64,000 nucleotides of DNA, from NCBI GenBank assembly GCA_032355985.1, contig JAUKVZ010000008.1:109961-173960 (forward strand). The letters run 5' to 3'. Below the pieces are notes generated by a model. It ran no database searches and was not told the DNA's origin. It saw only the letters and a program-made list of their open reading frames with translations. This document shows positions 1-8,000 of this stretch, piece by piece. Within the stretch, counting starts at the first letter, position 1. Each line of letters starts with the position of its first letter. The translations under genes and the position numbers were made by a program. This DNA is from Sarcodiotheca gaudichaudii (Eukaryota > Rhodophyta > Florideophyceae > Gigartinales > Solieriaceae).

Positions 1-689
1 CGCGCGAGATGCGGCAACTTGAAGGCGTCGCGACGCCATTGCCGGTGCAGCGCCAGCGTTCCGTGTGGAAGTTCGCGCGCACGTGTGATTACGATCGAAG
101 GCACTGCGAACATGTGGCGCGACTGGCCGGCAGCGTGTTTGATCAGCTTGCCGCCCACTTCGGTTCCGACGCAGATTCATGGGCGGGGCCGACGAATCGC
201 GAGCTGCTCGATGCGGGAACGATCCTGCATGATGTCGGCTATCACATCAACTACTCCAAACATCATCATCACAGCTATCACCTGATCGTTCACAGCGATC
301 TTCGCGGCTTCAGCCAGCGGGAGATCGAGATCATCGCGAATCTGGCGCGCTACCACCGGCGCGCCGAGCCCAAGCTCAAGCATCCGACGTTCGCACGACT
401 GACCGACGAAGATCAGGAGCTCGTACTGAAGCTGGCGGCAATCCTGCGCGTCGCCGATGGCCTCGATCGCACGCACATGCGCAAGGTTCGCAACGTGGAG
501 CTGCGCATCGCCGACGGACAGGCGACGTTCATCCTGGATGCCGAAGATGATCCCGGTGTGGAGATCTGGGGCGCCGAGCGCAAGGCGGATTACTTCGAAC
601 GCGTCTTCGGACTCAAGCCTGTGTTTGTGTGGGGCAAGGCAGATGGCGAATCCGCCACTTCAAAGCCGGTGGATAGCGCCTCAAGCTAA
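1..689 (+). CDS. C-terminal part of a Ppx/GppA-type phosphatase (HD domain), cut by the window edge
   Basis: The reading frame is open to the left edge, so the gene begins outside the window; the first visible Met codon is at position 9. The visible 226 residues match the C-terminal helical HD-type region of exopolyphosphatase / pppGpp phosphohydrolase (Ppx/GppA) proteins: an LHDVGYHINY motif near residue 74, a His-rich KHHHHSYHLI stretch, then ARYHRRAEPK and ILRVADGLDRTH. Family members degrade polyphosphate or pppGpp in the cytoplasm; the N-terminal actin-like phosphatase domains that would separate Ppx from GppA are not visible. The stop codon overlaps the stop of the convergent carboxypeptidase gene by three bases. 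Family assignment is fairly sure, substrate is not. Confidence 0.75.
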   Translation, partial: REMRQLEGVATPLPVQRQRSVWKFARTCDYDRRHCEHVARLAGSVFDQLAAHFGSDADSWAGPTNRELLDAGTILHDVGYHINYSKHHHHSYHLIVHSDLRGFSQREIEIIANLARYHRRAEPKLKHPTFARLTDEDQELVLKLAAILRVADGLDRTHMRKVRNVELRIADGQATFILDAEDDPGVEIWGAERKADYFERVFGLKPVFVWGKADGESATSKPVDSASS

Positions 690-2098
690 GGGCAGGGACC
701 CCATGTGCTCAGCAGATGAGCGATGTCGCGAGCGCCGACGTGCGCATCGCGCGTCACGTCTCCCACGGCCGCCGTTGTGCCCCATGAACCAAGCACAATC
801 TGCAGATCGCGCTCGTCGACGACATCATCGTTGTTGAGATCCGCACTGCAGGGCAGCACAAGATTGTCCGCGAGATGCAGCGCGCCGGCCAGCGCCTCCT
901 GGCTTGCGGGAAGGATCTGGTTGGCGGGAAGCAGAAAGCCGAACTGACCGCGATCGCGCAGTTCATAGGTGTAGCTGCGAGCGCCCAACTCGCCATAGGA
1001 CCAGTCCGGCGCCGTGCCTGCGGCGAGATACCCGATGCCCTGTCCTCCGGTTCCATAGGAGAACTGCGCGCCATGCTGGCTGGTCATGAACGACGCCATC
1101 GATTGGCCGATCGGATCCATCTTGTCAGCATCCGGCGCCGTCTGCGTCTTGTACGCCCAGGGCCCGAGCACGAGCTGTGAGAAACAGTGAACATCCAGAT
1201 GGCCGACGATCAGCGGCCGCGCGAGCATGAAATCGCGCACGCTGCGCGTCTCAGGCTCAGAAAACGCGAAGGCGCCGTGATACGTGTCGGAGTTCGTCTG
1301 GTTGGATGATCCGGAGAGATTCCCCCAGCCGACACCCCAGTTGCGATTCAGATCGACGCCATAGTTGAAGTCAATGTGCCGCTGCCTGTTCTTTCGCCAG
1401 AGGCGTCGCTCGGTCCACGTATAGACATATCCATCCGGATTGACGATCGGGATGATGTAGAACTCCATCTTGTCCAGCAGCGCATCAATCTGCGGGTCGA
1501 CGTCGGCGCCCTCGAGGATGGCCTCAGCGATGTACGTCGTCGCCATCACGGTGACCCATTCACGCGCATGCTGGCATCCCTGGATCAAGAGCGCTGGGCG
1601 CTCTCCATCCGTGCGGCCGATGTGCATGCCCTGAATGAATCTGCCCTGCACGCTGGAGCCCACGAAGAATGTTCGCGTCAGATCCGGATGGGCATCCGCC
1701 AGTTCAGCAAACCGCTGGTTGATCTCCGTGTACGGGTGATAGATGTCGTAGAACCCGGCGCCGCGAAGATCCTGCCGATCCATCTCCGCATCCACCAGCG
1801 CCTGGACATCTTCATGGATCGTGTCGAACGCCAGTTCGGTCTGCTGCAGCGCCGCAAACTGGGACGGCGACAGGTGATACTCGGTCTCGCCCAGGCGCTC
1901 CGCGCAGGACCAGAGCCCGGCGCCAAGCTCGCGCATGGTCCGAACATCGTTCTCATCTTCGATCTGGACGCTGACGACGCGATGTCCCACGTAAGGACCG
2001 TCGGACGATGCGGCGGGCTCGGCGATCGCCGCCGGCGAAAGAGCGAAAAGCGCAAGAAAGGCCGATACGCGTGAAAGCAGGTTGAATCGGTCGCTCAT
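686..2098 (-). CDS. Secreted M14-family zinc carboxypeptidase with C-terminal dockerin-like repeat
   Basis: 470 residues. A signal peptide (hydrophobic residues 10-26, cleavage near AIAEP) is followed by a propeptide-like region and an M14 metallopeptidase domain from about residue 115. The zinc site is visible as His177-x-x-Glu180 (QHAREW) with His304 in LDVHC; VDLNRNWG near residue 248 and the catalytic Glu379 in YTYELRD also fit. The C-terminal 50 residues hold two degenerate calcium-loop repeats (DLNNDDVVDERDL and a shorter second copy, each with a conserved W-G), ending in WGPCP. The family removes C-terminal residues from peptides; this one should act outside the cytoplasm. It is convergent with the phosphatase gene, and about 200 bases separate it from the divergent next gene. 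Confidence 0.9.
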   Translation of the reverse strand: MSDRFNLLSRVSAFLALFALSPAAIAEPAASSDGPYVGHRVVSVQIEDENDVRTMRELGAGLWSCAERLGETEYHLSPSQFAALQQTELAFDTIHEDVQALVDAEMDRQDLRGAGFYDIYHPYTEINQRFAELADAHPDLTRTFFVGSSVQGRFIQGMHIGRTDGERPALLIQGCQHAREWVTVMATTYIAEAILEGADVDPQIDALLDKMEFYIIPIVNPDGYVYTWTERRLWRKNRQRHIDFNYGVDLNRNWGVGWGNLSGSSNQTNSDTYHGAFAFSEPETRSVRDFMLARPLIVGHLDVHCFSQLVLGPWAYKTQTAPDADKMDPIGQSMASFMTSQHGAQFSYGTGGQGIGYLAAGTAPDWSYGELGARSYTYELRDRGQFGFLLPANQILPASQEALAGALHLADNLVLPCSADLNNDDVVDERDLQIVLGSWGTTAAVGDVTRDAHVGARDIAHLLSTWGPCP

Positions 2099-2305
2099 GG
2101 GCGCTGGATCTCCAGGTTATTCCGCCGCCAGCACGCCCCCAGCGTACGCGGAACTCAGATGCTCTGCGTCATGTAATGGCCTCAATTGGCCCTCTCATAG
2201 AGGAAGCGCAGGCCTCGCCGAGAGATGGTCATGGAGACCTCCACGGTCCTGAAATAGTGGCGCAGAGCCTATAGAGGCCCCCGGAAAGCCTCGATAGATA
2301 GGTTT

Positions 2306-3124
2306 ATGAACAGCTGGCAGAAACTTCTCATCGCGGCCGTCTTCGCCGAGATCCTCACGCTGGGCGGTGCGGGCATGCTCTTTCTCGCCGGCGTCGATCT
2401 CGGCTCACCGATCATCTTGGCGATCATCCTCCTCGTGGGCGTGGCGCCGCTGGCGATCGTCGGACTCAACGCAAGCAAACGCGACGAGCTGGAGCGACGG
2501 GACGACCTCAAAAAGGTCTTCGATTACATGAACATCGCCGGGATCTTTCGTCCGCGGCAAACTCAATGCGCTCTGGCGTTCGAGGAGCTTGATCACATCG
2601 CCCATCGCTTCCCCGGAGCGCCGGCCAATGTCACGATCATCGCCCATCCGGACGGTCGGCCGGAAACGACGGCCCTCCTGGAGCACGTCTACACGCTGAC
2701 GAAGGGGACGAAGGCCCACAAGGCAATCCACTCCGTCTCCATCATGGCATGCCCGGATGCATGGCCTCGGATGACGCTGACAGCCGCGCGGCTTGCAGAC
2801 AAGCTGGGTGAACAGCCGGGCATGACCGAAGTGCAAATCGCTGACGAGCGCTTCGGCCGCAGGTGGCGCGTGCGATCAACCGATGCCCGCTTCGTGCACG
2901 CTGCGCTGGGCGAAGCGGCGCGCGCTTTTCTTCGGACGGCGCCGCAGGATGAGATCTGGGAGATCGGCGGCGGGCGCATCTGCTGCATCCGCCGAGCGCC
3001 GATCACGCCGGAGTCGGCCGGGGAATTCGGCGCAAGGCCCGGTCAGTTCCTCAGGCGGCTTCCCTCAGATCTGCGTGACTGGCGCACGCTGGACGAGACA
3101 GCGGTCTTCAGCGCGGCCGCATAG
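2306..3124 (+). CDS. Hypothetical protein with two N-terminal membrane segments
   Basis: 272 residues, not recognised. Residues 5-28 and about 35-54 are hydrophobic (VFAEILTLGGAGMLFLAG; IILAIILLVGVAPLAIVG), giving a short membrane hairpin. A basic/acidic stretch (SKRDELERRDDLKK) follows, then a soluble domain of about 200 residues with no motif I can name. The soluble part is rich in Arg and His and contains a GGGRICCIRR segment. It faces away from the carboxypeptidase gene and is followed at about 150 bases by a small membrane protein. Codon use resembles its neighbours, so it looks like a real resident gene. No function is inferred. Confidence 0.7.
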   Translation: MNSWQKLLIAAVFAEILTLGGAGMLFLAGVDLGSPIILAIILLVGVAPLAIVGLNASKRDELERRDDLKKVFDYMNIAGIFRPRQTQCALAFEELDHIAHRFPGAPANVTIIAHPDGRPETTALLEHVYTLTKGTKAHKAIHSVSIMACPDAWPRMTLTAARLADKLGEQPGMTEVQIADERFGRRWRVRSTDARFVHAALGEAARAFLRTAPQDEIWEIGGGRICCIRRAPITPESAGEFGARPGQFLRRLPSDLRDWRTLDETAVFSAAA

Positions 3125-3269
3125 GCGACTGACGCCGATCATACGACTGCGTGTCGAATCTTCATCTCTTTCAGACATGTGCGCCGATCAGCGTCTCTAT
3201 ACGTTGCATCATGCGCCAATCTGAAATCAGGTATCCTCGCGCAACCTGACTGCCCGCGCATGGTTTGCG

Positions 3270-3518
3270 ATGGCGGACATGACGCTGCAACCGGAGACCG
3301 GGAAGATGAAAGAAAACGAAGGCCATTCCGAATCAACAGAGCCGCAGGATGATTCCAAAAAGGGAGCGCCCGGACTCATGATCGCCATCGGATTGGCGCT
3401 TGGCGGTGGCATAGGCGTTGCGCTGGGCGCCGGCATCGGACACATGATCATCGGACTTCCGCTGGGCGCATCCGTCGGCCTCATCATCGGCATCCTTCTC
3501 GAAACGCGCCGAGGCTGA
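3270..3518 (+). CDS. Small glycine-zipper-like membrane protein
   Basis: 82 residues. A charged N-terminal tail of about 32 residues (rich in Glu, Lys, Gln) precedes two hydrophobic segments at roughly 35-55 and 58-78. The first carries regularly spaced glycines (LALGGGIGVALGAGIG), as in glycine-zipper proteins that pack or oligomerise in membranes. It ends in a short basic tail (ETRRG). The ATG at 3306 (MKENEG) is an alternative start with a good-looking upstream GGGAAG. It lies 37 bases upstream of the next gene in the same orientation, so cotranscription is likely. Function unknown. Confidence 0.55.
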   Translation: MADMTLQPETGKMKENEGHSESTEPQDDSKKGAPGLMIAIGLALGGGIGVALGAGIGHMIIGLPLGASVGLIIGILLETRRG

Positions 3519-3555
3519 AGCCGACTGCATCGAAGGGAGATAGCGCAAGCGAATC

Positions 3556-4350
3556 GTGGAAGCTGTCATCATCATTCTTGTGATTGTGGTCGGCCTCATC
3601 GCCGGCTACTTCGAGCACAAGCGACGCCAGCAGCGCATCGCGGAGTTGACGCAATGGGCGAGCGCCGGGGGCTGGACATGGCGCCAGGCGAAGGTGCGTT
3701 CGCCGCAGCATTGCGGCTCAGGACTTTTCAGCCAGGGGCACTCGCGATACTCCTACCATCATCTGTCGCGCAGGGTTGATCCATGCACGCCCGGTCTCGG
3801 CGATGTGGGCGTCGAGATCTTTGCGTATCACTACGCGATCACAAGGCACACCGGCAAGAACTCGCACACGCAGCACTACCATTTTCAGTGCGCCGTCATC
3901 AATCAGGACGCTGATCTCGGATCCGTTGATATTCGCGATGAGGGGTGGGGGGATAAGCTCATTCAGGGCATCGGATTTGATGACATCGATCTGGAAGATC
4001 CGGAGTTTTCAAAGCGATTCGTCGTCAAGGCGCGGGATCGGAAGGACGCTTACGCGCTCATCGGCCCCGGCATGATGCAGTTTCTGCTCACGCGCCCAGG
4101 CTGGCGCATCGAGACGGAAGGGACGCAGCTTCTCATGTATCGAGCCGGCAGACTTGATGTCGGCGCCTGTGCGGAGATCGTCAGTTACATATCCGGCTTC
4201 CTGGCGCAGCTCCCGCGCACGCTGGTCAACGCGACGCGCGCCCGGCAGGGCCTGGCGCCCGTCATTGAAGGAGGCGCGGCTTCAACGAGCAGCCGCTCGA
4301 GCCGCACGGGAGCGCCCGAACAGCAGGATGAACCACAGGAGAGTCATTGA
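3556..4350 (+). CDS. Hypothetical membrane-anchored protein, translationally coupled to lemA
   Basis: 264 residues from a GTG start. One N-terminal membrane helix (IIILVIVVGLIAGYF, residues 5-19) is followed by a KRRQQR stop-transfer segment and a soluble cytoplasmic domain with WTWRQAKV and a hydrophobic core but no recognised motif. The tail is Ser/Arg/Gln rich and looks disordered. The stop TGA overlaps the ATG of the following LemA gene (TGATG at 4348-4352), a sign of translational coupling. The general plan of a single anchor plus a domain of about 200 residues resembles DUF-type proteins often seen beside lemA, but I do not recognise the family. Confidence 0.65.
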   Translation: MEAVIIILVIVVGLIAGYFEHKRRQQRIAELTQWASAGGWTWRQAKVRSPQHCGSGLFSQGHSRYSYHHLSRRVDPCTPGLGDVGVEIFAYHYAITRHTGKNSHTQHYHFQCAVINQDADLGSVDIRDEGWGDKLIQGIGFDDIDLEDPEFSKRFVVKARDRKDAYALIGPGMMQFLLTRPGWRIETEGTQLLMYRAGRLDVGACAEIVSYISGFLAQLPRTLVNATRARQGLAPVIEGGAASTSSRSSRTGAPEQQDEPQESH

Positions 4351-4913
4351 TGGAATATGTGATTGGTTTGATTGTGATCCTCGTCGTTGTCGGCCTGATC
4401 GTCGCCGGCATCTACAACGGGCTGATCAAGGCTCGCGCGCATGTCGCGGAGTCCTGGTCAAACGTGGATACGGAACTGCAGCGCAGACATGATCTCATTC
4501 CCAATCTCGTCAGCACCGTCAAGGGCTACATGACGCATGAGAAGGAACTGCTGGAGAACATCGTCTCCCTGCGCGAGCAGGCCGAGCGCCTTCGTCCCGG
4601 CGAGGCGACGCAAGAGCAGGCGCAGGTTGAAGGAAAACTCTCCGGCCTGCTCGGCGACCTGCAGGTGCGCATCGAGAACTATCCGGATCTGAAGGCCTCG
4701 GAGAACTTCCAGACGCTGCAGGCGGAGCTTGCCAACACCGAGGATCGTGTGCAGTCGGCGCTGCGCTACTACAACGGCAACGTGCGGCATTACAACATCA
4801 AGTGCCAGGCATTCCCCAGCAACATCATCGCCAACATGTTCAGCTTCCGTCAGGCGGCGCACTTCGAAGTCAAGAGCGAAGCGGCGCGCCAGGCGCCTGT
4901 GGTTCAGTTCTGA
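4350..4913 (+). CDS. lemA: LemA family protein
   Basis: 187 residues. A single N-terminal helix (VIGLIVILVVVGLIVAGIY) is followed by the LemA coiled-coil domain with the diagnostic pattern VAESWSNVDTELQRRHDLIPNLV, here read as WSNVD..L.RR.DLIPNLV, then YPDLKA, ENF..LQ.ELA.TE..V...R..YN and the late FPSNIIA segment. LemA proteins are anchored, helix-rich proteins of unclear biochemical role, often next to membrane peptidases. I chose the ATG at 4350 rather than the TTG at 4347 because it overlaps the stop of the preceding gene in the classic TGATG arrangement. Assignment to the family is secure. Confidence 0.92.
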   Translation: MEYVIGLIVILVVVGLIVAGIYNGLIKARAHVAESWSNVDTELQRRHDLIPNLVSTVKGYMTHEKELLENIVSLREQAERLRPGEATQEQAQVEGKLSGLLGDLQVRIENYPDLKASENFQTLQAELANTEDRVQSALRYYNGNVRHYNIKCQAFPSNIIANMFSFRQAAHFEVKSEAARQAPVVQF

Positions 4914-5022
4914 TCTCGTTCGGCGGGTAAAGAGCCGCCGGGCGCGGCCGGGTCGGAATCCGCGAGCGCCCCGACTGATGCAGCGCCCGCATCCTTCCCG
5001 GCCTGCGCCAGGCGACGTTCCT

Positions 5023-8000
5023 TCAGCCGTTCCTCCGTGGGCGGCGAGCCGTGAGTCCAAGCCCCATGACCAGGAGCACGGCCGTGCCGGGCGCCGGAAC
5101 CAATGCGCCAGGAGGCGCACTGAAGCCCCATGTGCCAATCAATGTTGCAAGATCTGCTGAGCCCACCGAGCCGTTGCCATCAAAGTCCGCATCGAATCCC
5201 AGCGAACTGCCGACGGCGCCCCACACGCCAATGAGCGTGGCAAGATCGCCGGCGCCGATGACGCCGTCACGATCAAGATCCGTAAAGAAGCGAACGCCTA
5301 CCGACAGTGCGCTTGAACTCATGTCGGTGAACCATCGAAGATCCGAATCCGCCAAGGCCGGCAGCGTCTCGGCGCTGAAGGCGCCAGTGATCATGTCGGC
5401 CGTGAGAATGTCGAACGTGTCGCCCCACTGAGGCTCGAAGCCGCCCGAGAGACTGACATCCAGTTCGCCATCGAGATCGATCATGCCGGTGACGGCAAGC
5501 TGGCCATAGGTGATCCCGGGAATGTTGCCCGAGAGATCGATCTGCATCCCTCCGCCGGCTTCCAGATCGATGTCGCCGGTGACGCCCAGAACGCCGCTCG
5601 GCGCCATCGTGCCGCCATTGATGTTGCCGATGATGCCGCCCTGGCCGTAGATCGTGTCCGTGTCGAACAGGTCGATTCCGTTCGCGGCTGTGATCGTGCC
5701 GCCGGTCAGATATGTTGCATCACCCAGTTCGGCGGCGTCAGCGTCCAGAAGCTCGACATCGCCCATGCCGGCATGCAGGGTTCCGCCAATGGAAACGCCT
5801 GAGGTCGACGACGCATCGCCGAGCGTCAGAATGTGGTCGCCGAGCATCGGACCTCCGGCGGGATTTGAATGGGAGATCGTCGAGCCGATGTTGGAGTGAA
5901 CGGCGCCATCGACGAGCCCGTTGCCTGTGAGCGTATCGCCTGAATGCAGCCGCACGCCGTTGGCGGCGACAAGCTGACCGCTGTCAATGGTCGTGAGCTC
6001 GCCCAGCTGTGCTTCATTCGCATCCCACAGCGTCACAGTGCGAGTGTTCACATCCAGTTCGCCGCCAAGATCGACACCATTGACATCAGATGCGTCACCA
6101 AATGAGAACGTGCCGACTGCTTGCGTCAGAGATCCCGGTTGGGTCAGCACCTTGCCATCGAGCGAGATATCAAGCGTGCCGAAGCCGCCCCGGAGCTCTT
6201 CCCCGGAACCGACTTCAACGCCGTTGGGCGCAATGAGTGTTCGCGGCGCCGTGTCACCTCCACCGACGATGTCAGGGCCGACGCGAGTCAGCGAGCCAAG
6301 CTGTGCGTAGTCGGCATCGTGCAGCGTGATCGTTGAGTTGACCACCTGGATCTGGCCGCGGGTGAGGAATCCATTCGCTGACGACGCATCTCCCATGACA
6401 AGCGGCAGGCTGGTGCTCGTGTTCGCAATAGTGGACCCGACATCGCCGAAGATCTCCATATCCAGCGTGCCGGCGCCGTTGTAGCCTCCACTGACACCGT
6501 CGCCGAAGAGCAGACGGGAGCCAGTCATGTCATGGCCATCGAAGTTCGTGGTCATGCCTTCCAGCCTGAGACCGTCGCCGGAAGGTGACAGAGCATTGTC
6601 CACGCTGATCTCGACATCGCCTTGCACGACGCCGTTGCCGAAGATGGCGCCGGAGCGCAGCGCCTCAATGCCGTTGGGCGCGATGATCGTGCCGCCCGAA
6701 AGGCTCGCGTTCCCGCGAAACTCGGCTTCATCGAGATCATGCACCGTGAAGGTGTTCGAACCGATGCCGACTCCCCAGTGCCACTCGAATCCGTTCGCGC
6801 TGGCCGCATCGCCGACTTCAAGATCGCCGGTGAGTGTGATGTACGGCGGCGCGCTTCCGCCACCGAGGAGCTGTGAGGAATCAATCGTCGATTCAATCAC
6901 ACCGTGCCCTGTAAAGCCGTCGTTGCCGCCAAACGTGACTCCGCTTGGAATGGAGAGCGTTCCGCCGGACATCAACACCTCGCCGAGGAACACATTGGTG
7001 GAATCCAGCAGCGTTACGTGGTGAGCGCCGACATCAAGCACTCCACTATTGTGGAATCCGTTCGGCGCGAGCGGATCACCGATGACCCAGTCGCCAACGG
7101 CGGTCGTCAGAGAGCCGGCATCAGCGCGATAGGGCGCATCGATCGCGCCGCTGCCTTCGAGAATGCCCCCATCCAGGAGCCGGATGTACGAGCCATTGAC
7201 AGTCGAGGCCGGCGTCGTCTGCACGTAGCCGCTGAGCTTCAAGCCAGTCAGGCCACTTGCCGTAACTGACCCTGAACCGACAACGAGATTGGCGTTCAGT
7301 GTTCCCTCACCCGTGATCGTCTCGCCGAACTGCAAATACGCTCCATTGGGAATGTTGAGCGTGCCGCCATCAAAGATCGTCTGAGCGCCCAGATTGGCGA
7401 GATCAGCGTCATGAATGGTCACATTGTGTGCATCAACGTCCAGGATGCCGCTGAAGTCGAACGCATCGCTGAACTGCGAAGATCCAAGCGTGAGCGTTCC
7501 GTCCGGGCGAATCTCTGCATTCACATCAGCCGGATCGGAATTAATCATTCCCGTGACAGCGCCCGATCCATGCAGAAGCGCATTGTCCTCGAGCGTGAGA
7601 TCCACCAGACGCAATGTGCCATCGTTGATCTCGATCTCCGAGCCCGGCCAGATGCGCACATCCATGATCAGATCAAGGGGCTCGTCGATCGTGTTCAGCT
7701 CGGCGCCGTTCTGCACCCAGAGTGATCCGGTGGAGTTCGGTCCGCCGACCTGCACACTGAATGCGTCAAAGGTTGTTCCTGCATCCTGAATGAAGAGCGT
7801 GCTGCCGGATGATCCGGTATCGGTTCCAACCAGGAGCGCGCCCGTCGTTTCAACGCTCGCGCCATTGTTGACGACCATATGTCCGGGCGTCGAGTCGCCC
7901 ACCTGGATCTCGCCCGTGGCAAGATGCGTGTTCGCGTCGGCCACCAACATGTCTGCATTGTCACGTATGAAGACCGAACTGGAGACGATCTGTGCACCAT